Assembly (NCBI RefSeq): GCF_003855255.1
Contig: NZ_CP034072.1
Span: 1,302,001-1,366,000 of the forward strand
Length of the DNA stretch: 64,000 bases
Reading direction: 5' to 3'
Source: Mycolicibacterium nivoides
GTDB lineage: Bacteria > Actinomycetota > Actinomycetes > Mycobacteriales > Mycobacteriaceae
The translations under genes and the position numbers were made by a program. Positions 42,561 to 50,491 of this stretch are shown piece by piece. Under the pieces are notes generated by a model that ran no database searches, was not told the DNA's origin, and saw nothing but the letters and a program-made list of their open reading frames with translations. How positions within the stretch are numbered: the stretch's first letter is position 1; each line of letters begins with the position of its first letter.

Positions 42561-42980
42561 ACCGTCGGCGTTATCACCGGCATGACACGTGGAGGTTTCC
42601 CGTCCGACCTCTCAGTCCTGGTTGAGGTCCGAAAGCGACTGCAGCACAATCAAATCGGCAAGCAAGGGACCAGGCGAGAAAACGTCACTGTGACGGAATT
42701 AGCAGTGTGGAGCCGGAATGGGTAGAGGGGCGTCAGTAACCGTCGCCGCCGATCGACCGGCGCGAGTACCGCCGTGTGCATCCCAGGCGCCGACGGGTTG
42801 CGACCGGATCCTTGGCGGCACGGCCGGCGCCACGACGCTTATGCGGCTTGCACAGCGCACAACCGCGCCACGAGCGAGATGGATGATGGTTGGGCACAGG
42901 AGGCTCCCGGATATGACTCCGCCAAAGGGCGAAGAAAGTGACTCTACGCGACTGTCCACGGTGTCAGCCCTGTATATCAA
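42561..42980. other. Region left of the dif-like site, no intact gene
   Basis: No convincing gene. On the minus strand a frame ending at 42699 finishes TDAPLPIPAPHC and is followed by the same 3' sequence and palindrome seen after the lipoprotein gene at 38099. This may be the last trace of a third lipoprotein copy. The remainder up to the dif-like site shows no protein resemblance in any frame. Confidence 0.4.
42683..42695. repeat. Palindrome CGTCACTGTGACG, copy 3
   Basis: Two perfect 6-bp arms around one central base, 4 bases after the stop of the fragment ending in PLPIPAPHC. The flank TCCA, then AATTC before the palindrome on the minus strand, matches the flank of copy 1. Confidence 0.55.
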
Positions 42981-43008
42981 AGTGCCGATAAGCTACATTA
43001 TGTCAAGT
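42981..43008 (+). other. dif-like XerC/XerD recombination site
   Basis: A 28-base site with the 11+6+11 layout of chromosome-dimer resolution sites: left arm AGTGCCGATAA (XerC side), centre GCTACA, right arm TTATGTCAAGT (XerD side). The TTATGT core of the right arm is the most conserved part of bacterial dif sites, and CCGATAA fits the left arm known from actinobacteria. The arms form the expected partial inverted repeat, ATAA and TTAT. The site lies in an A/T-richer patch. The conserved block to its right corresponds to a part of the M. tuberculosis map near mid-chromosome, in accord with a terminus location. A second copy is not seen in the window. Confidence 0.75.
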
Positions 43009-43486
43009 CGAACTGAATCCATGCCGCTGCCAGGAGATTGAGCGTCGTCGCGGGCTGGAAGCTGTCCCGGGTCAGCAGTGCGCGGCTGACCAGTCGCGGG
43101 TTGGGATCGAGCAGCCGCTGGGCGGATTCCGGATACGAGTGTTCAGGTGGGACGTTGCGGCCGAAGCGGCACCCCACCGCACCCATCCTGGGGTCGCTCA
43201 GGTCGTTGTAGGAACCGTCCCGGGTTCGCGCACCCAGGTAGTTGCCGATATCGACGGGTCCGGTCGGTGGGATCGGGGCAGGTTCGGCGGCATACAGATT
43301 CGACGTTCGCAGCTGGTGTCGCAGCCCGATCAGCACGGCCAGGCCGATGGCTTTGGGAAGCCGGGCCCAGCCCACCGACTGATCGACGTACTGGGCGATC
43401 CGGGCCGCGAATGTGACCGTCACCCATCGGGACCGGGACCAGGCAGCGGCGATGAACACTGGAGCCTGTCTCGCCGTGGTCACCAT
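42998..43486 (-). pseudogene. Animal-type heme peroxidase, truncated at the dif-like site
   Basis: Encodes the N-terminal 162 residues of a peroxinectin/animal-type heme peroxidase. NDLSDPRMGAVGCRFGRNVP, LLDPNPRLVSRALLTRD and FQPATTLNLLAAAWIQF match the family up to the point where QVHDW (distal histidine) should follow. Instead the frame reads DLT and stops at 42998, inside the dif-like site. The catalytic core is therefore absent, and no remainder is found to the left. The start is ATG 43486 with GGAGGGAAA upstream. It has GTAG/CTAC palindromes 78 and 124 bases upstream, between it and the S8 protease gene. Confidence 0.75.
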
Positions 43487-43563
43487 TCGTTCGTTTCCCT
43501 CCGGCCGGAGTGCGTTTCTGCCTCCCAGTACACGATTGTTGTTCACGGAGGCGGAAATGACAT

Positions 43564-43579
43564 GAGTAGTGGGCTACTC
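43564..43579. promoter_or_regulatory. Palindromic motif GAGTAG-N4-CTACTC, copy D
   Basis: Reads GAGTAG, TGGG, CTACTC: fully symmetric arms, the best palindrome of the seven copies. It is 78 bases upstream of the truncated peroxidase start and 109 bases upstream of the S8 protease start. Confidence 0.6.
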
Positions 43580-43609
43580 GATCCGACATTGCTGATCCGT
43601 GTGCGTTTC

Positions 43610-43625
43610 GAGTAGTCGAATACGC
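43610..43625 (+). promoter_or_regulatory. Palindromic motif GAGTAG-N4-ATACGC, copy E
   Basis: Reads GAGTAG, TCGA, ATACGC, then G; one mismatch in the right arm. It ends 62 bases before the S8 protease ATG. Confidence 0.5.
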
Positions 43626-43687
43626 GTGTACGTGCGGCCCGGCTGAGCGACGATCAATCGACGCAGGAAAACCTGGGGTGGCGGATC

Positions 43688-45541
43688 ATGCCGAGGAGCG
43701 CGGTGAGTTCAACTGGGGAAGTCTGGGCAGATCGGGTGCTGGTTGCGTTGGGGGATCTGGAGGGGTCCCCGAAACCCGTGGATCTGACGTTGTTGACCGA
43801 GACGGTCGCCGCCACGTTCGCGTCGCAGTTCGACGAACGCGACCGGCAATACGAGAACGACAACCCGTACTGGCACAACCGTGTTCGAGAAGCGGTCACC
43901 GCACTGCGCAGGCGAAAACTGATCGCCCCGAGGGTGGCGAAGAGCCCAGTCGTGCAACTGACCAAGGCGGGCGCTGACGCCGTCGCGGATGCCCGCGTAC
44001 GGGCCGAGGCCCCGCCCACGCCGGCGGTGCGGACCGCGGCTCCCTCGCGCGAGCCCACCCCGGTAACGCAGGTCGGAACTTCAGAACCCCCCAAGCGAGA
44101 CCCTGTCCTGGCCGGTGTCGTGACACCGCCGCTGCGCACGGCGATGGCGCAGGAGAGCAACGACACTCCGATACCGATCATGATCGAGCTCAACTTGACC
44201 TTCCAGCCGTCGGTGGCTGCCGCGATCGAACGGGTCGAGGGGCTGTGGACACTGGTCCGCGCGCCGGGCACCCCGGTGCCGTTGGCCGATCAGTTCATTG
44301 CCGGGGATCTCACGCCCGACCAGATCAAATCGATCGTGTCCGCCGATGCCGTTCCGCAGGCCTGGCCGCAGCGCGCGATCTACCGGATCTGGCCGGACTT
44401 CGAGGTGCACCCGCAGATCGATGCCTCCTCGACCACCATCAAGGCCATCGCCGCCCAGCGATCGTTCGACAGCTTCGGCGACGGAATCGTCTGGGCTGTG
44501 GTGGATTCCGGCATCGATGAGAAGCACGCGCACTTCGACGCCTACCAGAACCTGCGCGATCCGTCGGTGGCAGATCTGCACCACGACTTCACCGGCGGCG
44601 ACGCCCCGCTGACCGACACCGACGGACACGGCACGCACGTGGCCGGGATCATCGCCGGTGGTTTGGTGGACCGTAAGCCCGAGGACATCGTGGTGGTCGA
44701 GAAGCGGCTCAACGATCCCGAGTTCGGCGGTGATCCGATCACCGCGCCGCGCACGGTGTCGGATCCGTCGCGGTTGGCGGGTATGGCGCCGAAGGCCAAA
44801 TTGGTGAGCCTGAAGGTGCTCGGACCCGGGGACGACGCATCCCGAGTGAGCCGGGTGATGCAGGCCCTGGCCTACGTCCGGAAGCTGAACGCCGGCAGTG
44901 AGCGGGTGCCCCGGATACACGGCGTGAACCTCAGCCTCGGCTACGAGTTCGACGCCGAGTGGTACGCCTGCGGGCAGAGCCCGATGTGCATCGAGGTCGA
45001 CAAGACCGTGCGCTCCGGGGTGGTGGTGGTCGTGGCCGCGGGCAATTCCGGCTATGTGTCGCTGAATACGGCGTTCAGCAAGGATTCGGTGAAATTCACC
45101 GCCGACATGACGATCAACGACCCGGGAAACACCGAGAGCGCGATCACCGTGGGTTCCACCCATCGGAGTTCGCCGCACACCTTCGGCGTCTCGTACTTCT
45201 CCTCGCGCGGTCCGACCGGGGACGGGCGGCGCAAGCCCGACCTGGTCGCACCTGGTGAACGCATCACCTCGGCGGCGGCCGGCAGCCGCCGGGAGAAGGT
45301 CACCAACCAGATCGAGGTGGCCGATGACGTGCCCGTGTACATCGAGGAAAGCGGTACCAGCATGGCCGCGCCACACGTGTCCGGCGCGATCGCGGCGTTC
45401 CTGTCGGTGCAGCGCGAGTTCGTCAGCGAACCCGAGGCCATCAAACGCATCTTCGTCGAATCGGCGACCTCGCTGAATCGGGACCCGGCATTCCAGGGCA
45501 GCGGTCTGCTGGATCTCATGCGTGCACTGCAATCCGTCTGA
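43688..45541 (+). CDS. Subtilisin-like S8 serine protease with N-terminal winged-helix-like domain
   Basis: A 617-aa protease without signal peptide or propeptide signature, so probably cytoplasmic. The N-terminal about 100 residues (LVALGDLEGSPKPVDLTLLTETVA, then VREAVTALRRRKLIAPRVAKS) look like an Mrr_N-type winged helix, an unusual partner for a protease. A linker and a second domain (about 140-255) precede the S8 domain. The catalytic triad is in WAVVDSGIDEKHAHF (Asp, about 272), DGHGTHVAGIIAGG (His, about 314) and ESGTSMAAPHVSGAIAAF (Ser, about 557), and the oxyanion Asn is in VVAAGNSGYVS. All are intact. The ATG is 62 bases from palindrome E. The hydrolase gene starts 15 bases after the stop. 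Confidence 0.88.
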   Translation: MPRSAVSSTGEVWADRVLVALGDLEGSPKPVDLTLLTETVAATFASQFDERDRQYENDNPYWHNRVREAVTALRRRKLIAPRVAKSPVVQLTKAGADAVADARVRAEAPPTPAVRTAAPSREPTPVTQVGTSEPPKRDPVLAGVVTPPLRTAMAQESNDTPIPIMIELNLTFQPSVAAAIERVEGLWTLVRAPGTPVPLADQFIAGDLTPDQIKSIVSADAVPQAWPQRAIYRIWPDFEVHPQIDASSTTIKAIAAQRSFDSFGDGIVWAVVDSGIDEKHAHFDAYQNLRDPSVADLHHDFTGGDAPLTDTDGHGTHVAGIIAGGLVDRKPEDIVVVEKRLNDPEFGGDPITAPRTVSDPSRLAGMAPKAKLVSLKVLGPGDDASRVSRVMQALAYVRKLNAGSERVPRIHGVNLSLGYEFDAEWYACGQSPMCIEVDKTVRSGVVVVVAAGNSGYVSLNTAFSKDSVKFTADMTINDPGNTESAITVGSTHRSSPHTFGVSYFSSRGPTGDGRRKPDLVAPGERITSAAAGSRREKVTNQIEVADDVPVYIEESGTSMAAPHVSGAIAAFLSVQREFVSEPEAIKRIFVESATSLNRDPAFQGSGLLDLMRALQSV

Positions 45542-45556
45542 CCTGAAAGGAATCCG

Positions 45557-46900
45557 ATGACCAACGATGTGGCGGAACGGATCTGGCGCCTGGTGTTCGA
45601 TGCCGAGGGCGATCCCGATCCGGCTGTGCTGGCCGATCTCAAGAACCGGATCGGCGCCGCGGGGCTGACCGATCTGATCATCTTCTCCCACGGCTGGAAC
45701 AACGACGAGGCGGCTGCGACGTCGTTGTACGACCGGTGGTTCGAGATATTGGCACCGCAACTGGACCCGGCTCGCACGGTCGGCTTCGTCGGGCTGCGGT
45801 GGCCGTCTCAGCTCTGGCGCGACGAGCCGATCCCGGATTTCCGCGAACCGGCGGCACACGACGGCGGGGGCGCGGCCGCGCTGGGCGACGCGGTCACCAT
45901 GCCCGCCGGGCCGGTGACCATCGATCCGGCCCAGCTCGACGAGCTCAAGGAGATGTTCCCCGGCGGCAAGGACCAGCTGGACACCATCGCCGCCCTGCTC
46001 GCCGCCCCGCCCACCACCGAACGCGTGCCGGAGTTGCTCGATGCGTTGCGCGCGTTCAGCGCCGCCACTCAGACCGGGTTCAATGACGGTGAAGGCGATG
46101 CCCCCGACCAAGGGCCCGGGATGCTTGCGCCGGATCAGGACCCGGAGAAGCTGTTCACCACCTTCGCCGACGAATTGGCCTCGGCCGGTGTGGAATTCGA
46201 CGACGAGGGCGGGGGAGCGGCCGGCCTGGGCGATTTTGTTGGCCGGCTGTGGCACGGTGCCAAGGAGGCGCTGCGCCAGCTCAGCTACTGGAAGATGAAA
46301 AACCGCGCCGGCGTGGTGGGGCGCAAGGGGCTGGGCCCCGTCATCGATCAGCTGCACGCCGAATTCCCCGACCTGCGGATTCATCTGGTCGGACACAGCT
46401 TCGGGGCCAGGGTGGTGTCTTATGCCCTTGCCGGGATGAGCGACGTCCAGCCTTCACCGGTCAAGGCGGTGACCCTGTTGCAGGGGGCGTACTCCCGGTT
46501 CAGCTTCACCGAACGATTGCCGTTCCGGAAGGGAGCCGGTGAGCTGACCGGTCTGCTCGACCGCATCGACGGCCCGCTGACGGTCTGCTTCTCCAGCCAT
46601 GACCGGGCACTGGGGACGTTCTATCCGCTGGCATCGGCCGCGGCGGGCGAAGATGCGGCCGCTGCCGAAGACCCGCTGTTCCGCTGGCGGGCCATGGGCT
46701 CGCACGGGGCCTACCAGTCTCAAACCCAGAGCCTGGGTGCCAAGGGGACGAGCTACCCGTTCCAGCCCGGTCAGATCCTGAACCTGAATTCGTCGGAAGT
46801 GGTGATCGAGGACAAGAGCCCTTCAGGGGCGCACAGCGACATCTTCCACGAGGAATTGACCTGGGTTGCCGTCGCCGCCGGGAAATTGAACCCGGCTTGA
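45557..46900 (+). CDS. Alpha/beta hydrolase (lipase-like) paired with the S8 protease
   Basis: A 447-aa soluble serine hydrolase. LIIFSHGWNNDEAAATSLYD forms the first motif (HGWNN style, as in DUF900/lipase-like proteins). IHLVGHSFGARVVSYAL holds the nucleophile serine (GHSFG), and a late HGAY or SHD segment may hold the other residues. A long insertion (about residues 110-230) rich in Asp, Gly and Pro sits before the nucleophile. No signal peptide, so cytoplasmic like its partner. GAAAGGA precedes ATG 45557 and the spacing shows one operon with the protease. A protease plus lipase pair without export signals could be a toxin-like or conflict module (inference), or be part of an intracellular turnover pathway. 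Confidence 0.8.
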   Translation: MTNDVAERIWRLVFDAEGDPDPAVLADLKNRIGAAGLTDLIIFSHGWNNDEAAATSLYDRWFEILAPQLDPARTVGFVGLRWPSQLWRDEPIPDFREPAAHDGGGAAALGDAVTMPAGPVTIDPAQLDELKEMFPGGKDQLDTIAALLAAPPTTERVPELLDALRAFSAATQTGFNDGEGDAPDQGPGMLAPDQDPEKLFTTFADELASAGVEFDDEGGGAAGLGDFVGRLWHGAKEALRQLSYWKMKNRAGVVGRKGLGPVIDQLHAEFPDLRIHLVGHSFGARVVSYALAGMSDVQPSPVKAVTLLQGAYSRFSFTERLPFRKGAGELTGLLDRIDGPLTVCFSSHDRALGTFYPLASAAAGEDAAAAEDPLFRWRAMGSHGAYQSQTQSLGAKGTSYPFQPGQILNLNSSEVVIEDKSPSGAHSDIFHEELTWVAVAAGKLNPA

Positions 46901-46901
46901 T

Positions 46902-46936
46902 TGTGTGTGATCGCGGCTTCGCCGCTCAACACACTC
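46902..46936 (+). terminator. Hairpin after the protease-hydrolase operon
   Basis: GCGGC, TTC, GCCGC stem-loop inside a wider GTGTG and CACAC repeat directly after the hydrolase stop. Confidence 0.6.
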
Positions 46937-46986
46937 AGTCTGATCGGAAATGAACGCGAGCGTCCAATTCTCTCGCTTCTGTCTTG

Positions 46987-47072
46987 TGTCCGAGGGGGGA
47001 CTTGAACCCCCACGCCCGTTAATAGGGCACTAGCACCTCAAGCTAGCGCGTCTGCCATTCCGCCACTCGGAC
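46987..47072 (-). tRNA. tRNA-Leu (anticodon GAG)
   Basis: A class II tRNA on the minus strand, 86 bases with the discriminator A. The acceptor stem is GTCCGAG paired with CTCGGAC. The D-arm is present. The anticodon stem CTAGC and GCTAG encloses loop TTGAGGT, giving anticodon GAG. The long variable arm is TGCCC/GGGC-like, and the T-arm is GGGGGTTCAAGTCCCCC. It reads CTC and CTT leucine codons. No CCA is encoded. It lies between the protease module and the conserved block and is a usual place for integration of foreign DNA, but no attachment repeat was seen. Confidence 0.95.
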
Positions 47073-47160
47073 CTGCCAGCCGCTCGGGCTGGGCGCTTAA
47101 GGCTAACGGATTGGGTGCCCCAGACCCAAACCGGCGTCCCGGAGCGAATCGGTGGTACCA

Positions 47161-48504
47161 ATGGACCTTGTGACTGCCCCCGCCTCCAGCGCCGACGAGG
47201 TGGTCGATCTCGTCAGCGTGCTCATCCGATTCGACACTTCCAACACCGGCGATCCGGCGACCACCAAGCCCGAGGCGGACTGCGCGGAATGGGTCGCCGA
47301 CCGGCTGCGTGAGGTCGGCTACACCACCGAATACGTGGAGGCCGGCGCCCCGGGCCGCGGCAATGTCTTCGCCAGGTTGCCCGGCGCCGACCCGTCCCGT
47401 GGCGCGCTGATGATCCACGGGCACCTCGATGTCGTCCCCGCCGAGCCCGCGGACTGGAGCGTGCACCCGTTCTCCGGCGCGATCAAGGACGGCTATGTCT
47501 GGGGTCGCGGCGCGGTCGACATGAAGGACATGTGCGGCATGATGATCGCCGTCGCACGTCACCTCAAGCGCAACAACATCACACCGCCCAGGGACCTGGT
47601 CTTCGCCTTCGTCTCCGACGAGGAGCACGGCGGCACTTACGGCTGCCAGTGGCTTGTCGACAATCGCCCCGACCTGTTCGACGGCGTCACCGAGGCCATC
47701 GGCGAGGTCGGTGGCTTCTCGCTGACCGTCCCGACGAAGGACGGCGGTGAGAAGCGTCTGTATCTCATCGAGACGGCCGAGAAGGGCCTGTCCTGGATGC
47801 GGCTGACCGCGCGGGGCCGGGCCGGGCACGGCTCGATGGTGCACGACGACAACGCCGTCACCGAGATCGCCGACGCCGTCGCGAAGCTGGGCCGGCATCA
47901 GTTCCCGCTGGTGCTCAGCGAGTCGGTGGAGCAGTTCCTGACAGCGGTCTCAGAAGAGACGGGCTATGACCTCGACCCGAACTCGCCGGATCTGGAAGGC
48001 TCCATCGCCAAACTGGGAGGTATCGCGCGGATCGTCGGCGCGACCCTGCGCGACACCGCCAACCCCACCATGCTCAAGGCCGGCTACAAAGCCAACGTCA
48101 TCCCGGCCACGGCCGAGGCCATGGTCGACTGCCGCGTCCTGCCGGGCCGCAAGGAGGCCTTCGAGCGCGAGCTCGATGCGCTGCTCGGGCCCAACATCAC
48201 CCGCACCTGGGAGCGCGACCTGCCCAGCGTGGAAACCACGTTCGACGGCGATCTGGTGGACGCGATGAACGCCGCGATCCTGGCCGTCGACCCCGACGCC
48301 CGAACGGTGCCCTACATGATGTCGGGCGGCACCGATGCGAAAGCGTTTGTCCGCTTGGGGATTCGGTGCTTCGGGTTCGCGCCGCTGCGCCTGCCCCCGG
48401 AGCTGGACTTCGCGGCGTTGTTCCACGGCGTCGATGAGCGGGTGCCGGTGGACGCGCTGCAGTTCGGGGCGGGCGTTCTGGAACACTTTCTGCGGAACTG
48501 CTGA
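47161..48504 (+). CDS. M20 family metallopeptidase, DapE/ArgE-like
   Basis: A 447-aa di-zinc aminoacylase/peptidase. Zinc ligands are visible in MIHGHLDVVPAEP (His), WGRGAVDMKDM (bridging Asp), VSDEEHGG (Glu and catalytic Glu) and the C-terminal FHGVDERVPVDAL (His). A dimerisation domain lies between. It corresponds to Rv2141c (annotated DapE2), a homologue of succinyl-diaminopimelate desuccinylase whose true substrate is unsettled. ATG 47161 is chosen; GTG 47152 is possible. It opens the conserved block and is followed 27 bases later by the PEBP gene. Confidence 0.9.
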   Translation: MDLVTAPASSADEVVDLVSVLIRFDTSNTGDPATTKPEADCAEWVADRLREVGYTTEYVEAGAPGRGNVFARLPGADPSRGALMIHGHLDVVPAEPADWSVHPFSGAIKDGYVWGRGAVDMKDMCGMMIAVARHLKRNNITPPRDLVFAFVSDEEHGGTYGCQWLVDNRPDLFDGVTEAIGEVGGFSLTVPTKDGGEKRLYLIETAEKGLSWMRLTARGRAGHGSMVHDDNAVTEIADAVAKLGRHQFPLVLSESVEQFLTAVSEETGYDLDPNSPDLEGSIAKLGGIARIVGATLRDTANPTMLKAGYKANVIPATAEAMVDCRVLPGRKEAFERELDALLGPNITRTWERDLPSVETTFDGDLVDAMNAAILAVDPDARTVPYMMSGGTDAKAFVRLGIRCFGFAPLRLPPELDFAALFHGVDERVPVDALQFGAGVLEHFLRNC

Positions 48505-48531
48505 CCGCACGAGTCACGACGAGAGGGAACC

Positions 48532-49056
48532 ATGAGCACATCTCCGTACGACAGCCTGCCGAAGCTGCCGACGTTCACCTTGACCTCCGAATCGGTCACC
48601 GACGGGCAGCCGCTGGCCAACGATCAGGTCAGCGGGATCATGGGAGCCGGCGGGTCGGACATCTCGCCGCAGCTGAGCTGGTCGGGATTCCCGGCCGAGA
48701 CCAAGAGTTTCGCCGTCACGGTCTACGACCCGGACGCACCGACCGCCTCGGGGTTCTGGCATTGGGCGGTGGCCGATCTGCCCGCCACGGTGACCGAGTT
48801 GCCCGCCGGCGCCGGTGACGGCGGCGAGCTGCCCGGTGGGGCCGTCACGCTGGCCAACGACGCGAGCCTGAAGCGCTTCATCGGTGCGGCCCCGCCGGCC
48901 GGCCACGGCCCGCACCGGTACTACATCGCGGTGCACGCCCTGCCGGTGGAGTCACTGGAGCTGCCCGAGGGTGCCACCCCTGCCTATCTGGGCTTCAACC
49001 TGTTCGGTCAGGCCATCGCTCGCGCCGTCATCCACGGCACCTACGAGCAGAAGTAG
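48532..49056 (+). CDS. YbhB/YbcL-type PEBP (Raf kinase inhibitor-like) protein
   Basis: A 174-aa phosphatidylethanolamine-binding-protein-like protein. Conserved features are [15 protein letters not shown], the [18 protein letters not shown] ligand-pocket motif (DPDAP and the HW histidine) and [12 protein letters not shown]. It corresponds to Rv2140c (TB18.6). No signal peptide, hence cytosolic. Members bind small anionic ligands; a cellular role is not established. GAGAGGGAACC precedes ATG 48532. A long inverted repeat follows the stop. Confidence 0.92.
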   Translation: MSTSPYDSLPKLPTFTLTSESVTDGQPLANDQVSGIMGAGGSDISPQLSWSGFPAETKSFAVTVYDPDAPTASGFWHWAVADLPATVTELPAGAGDGGELPGGAVTLANDASLKRFIGAAPPAGHGPHRYYIAVHALPVESLELPEGATPAYLGFNLFGQAIARAVIHGTYEQK

Positions 49057-49077
49057 CTCCTCAGCACCCACCTCACC

Positions 49078-49141
49078 GCGCGAGCGACCGTGTCTGTACG
49101 CGACATGCCGCGAAATTGCGTACCTTCGCGGTCGCTCGCGC
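49078..49141. repeat. Nested inverted-repeat (REP-like) element and likely terminator
   Basis: Outer arms GCGCGAGCGACCG (49078-49090) and its exact complement (49129-49141) enclose an inner pair GTACGC and GCGTAC. It lies between the convergent PEBP and pyrD genes. Elements with this look recur between convergent genes in rapidly growing mycobacteria as I remember, so it may be one copy of a dispersed family. Confidence 0.65.
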
Positions 49142-49160
49142 AGAGGTTGGTGTGCTCGGC

Positions 49161-50225
49161 TCAGCGGGCAGCTGAACCGACCGCGTCGCTCAGCGACGCG
49201 AACCCGCCTGCGTGCAGCCGCTGGGCGATGCCGTCGTGGATTTCTTTGGCCCACAGTCCGCCGCCGTAGATGAATCCCGTGTAGCCCTGCAGCAGGGTGG
49301 CTCCGGCGGTGATCCGCTCCCACGCGTCGTCCGCGGTTTCGATGCCGCCGGCGCTGATCAGCACGAGCTTGTCGCCCACGCGGGAGTACAACTGCCGCAG
49401 CACCTGCAGGGACCGGTGTGCCACCGGGCGCCCCGAGATCCCGCCGGTGCCAAGGTCGGCGACACCGAGTGTGGCCAGCCCCTCCCGGGACACCGTGGTG
49501 TTGGTGGCCACGATTCCGGCCAACTCCAATTCGACTGCCAGGTCCGCGATTTCATCGATATCGCCGTCGGAGAGATCGGGAGCGATCTTGACGAGCACGG
49601 GCTTGTTCGTCTCGGCCTTGACCGCGGCAAGGATCGGCCGCAGCGATTCCACGGCCTGCAGGTCCCGTAGACCCGGAGTGTTGGGGGAGCTGACGTTGAC
49701 GACGACGTAGGCGGCCAGCGCACTCACCAGCCGGGTGCTCTCGGCGTAGTCGGCCACCGCGTCCTCGGGTGGGGTCAGCTTGGTCTTGCCGATGTTGACC
49801 CCGATCGGTACGTCGGGGGTGTGCCGGGCCAGCCGGATCGCCAGCGCCCCCGCGCCTTCGTTGTTGAAGCCCATCCGGTTGAGCAGCGCATGGTCCTCGG
49901 GCAGCCGGAACAGCCGGGGCTCGGGATTCCCCGGTTGCGGTTGCGCGGTGACGGTGCCGACCTCGGCATATCCGAAGCCCAGCGCGCCCCAGGTCTCCAG
50001 GCCGCGACCGTCCTTGTCGAAACCGGCGGCCAGACCCATGGGGCCGGGGAACCGGACCCCGAACACCGTGCTGGCCAGGACCGGATCGGTGGGCGCCAGC
50101 CGGCGCGCCAGCGCCCGGCGCAGGACCGCGGGACCGGTGGCGGTGCGCAGCAGGGCGAACACCCACAGGTGAATTCGTTCCGGGGGCACCAGGAACAGCG
50201 CCCGCCGCAGAGCCGCATAGATCAC
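49161..50225 (-). CDS. pyrD: Dihydroorotate dehydrogenase (quinone), class 2
   Basis: A 354-aa membrane-associated enzyme of pyrimidine synthesis, oxidising dihydroorotate with quinone as acceptor. An N-terminal amphipathic helix ([18 protein letters not shown]) targets the membrane. FMN and substrate motifs are [50 protein letters not shown] with the catalytic Ser, [20 protein letters not shown] and [19 protein letters not shown]. All are intact. The start is GTG 50225, overlapping the DUF5703 gene stop by 4 bases, so the genes are translationally coupled in the order lppL, DUF5703, pyrD. Confidence 0.95.
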   Translation of the reverse strand: MIYAALRRALFLVPPERIHLWVFALLRTATGPAVLRRALARRLAPTDPVLASTVFGVRFPGPMGLAAGFDKDGRGLETWGALGFGYAEVGTVTAQPQPGNPEPRLFRLPEDHALLNRMGFNNEGAGALAIRLARHTPDVPIGVNIGKTKLTPPEDAVADYAESTRLVSALAAYVVVNVSSPNTPGLRDLQAVESLRPILAAVKAETNKPVLVKIAPDLSDGDIDEIADLAVELELAGIVATNTTVSREGLATLGVADLGTGGISGRPVAHRSLQVLRQLYSRVGDKLVLISAGGIETADDAWERITAGATLLQGYTGFIYGGGLWAKEIHDGIAQRLHAGGFASLSDAVGSAAR

Positions 50226-50491
50226 AGCGAAGGCGCCTGGGGTGTGCCCGGCATGGATGACGCGGACTTCTTGCGGCGCAAAAGCACCCGTCGGCTCCCA
50301 TCTGTGTAGGCCCGCACCCGGGTGAGTTCCCAGCCGCGGTACTCGGCCTCGATCGACAAGCGGATCGAGGCGCTGATCCTGGTGACATCCGGCGGTAGCC
50401 GCAGCGGTATCCAGTCGTATTCCTCGGAAAGATCCTCGGCGACGACCTTGTCCCATCCGGGAGGCATGCGGCCCTGCTGGATGGTGGTCAT
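50222..50491 (-). CDS. DUF5703 family small protein
   Basis: An 89-aa basic protein found upstream of pyrD in many actinobacteria. Conserved-looking parts are [19 protein letters not shown] and [18 protein letters not shown]. No membrane helix or signal. It overlaps lppL by ATGA at its start and pyrD by GTGA at its end, so it is tightly coupled in a three-gene operon. Function unknown; the constant position suggests a link to PyrD expression or assembly. Confidence 0.82.
   Translation of the reverse strand: MTTIQQGRMPPGWDKVVAEDLSEEYDWIPLRLPPDVTRISASIRLSIEAEYRGWELTRVRAYTDGSRRVLLRRKKSASSMPGTPQAPSL

Noticed and set aside
44081..46396. 771-codon open frame on the minus strand
   Set aside because: It is antisense to the S8 protease and hydrolase genes, with His/Arg/Gly-rich translation and no recognisable motif.
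46987..47072. tRNA-Leu as integration site of the protease module
   Set aside because: No duplicated tRNA 3' end or integrase gene was found on the left side, so an island boundary cannot be supported.
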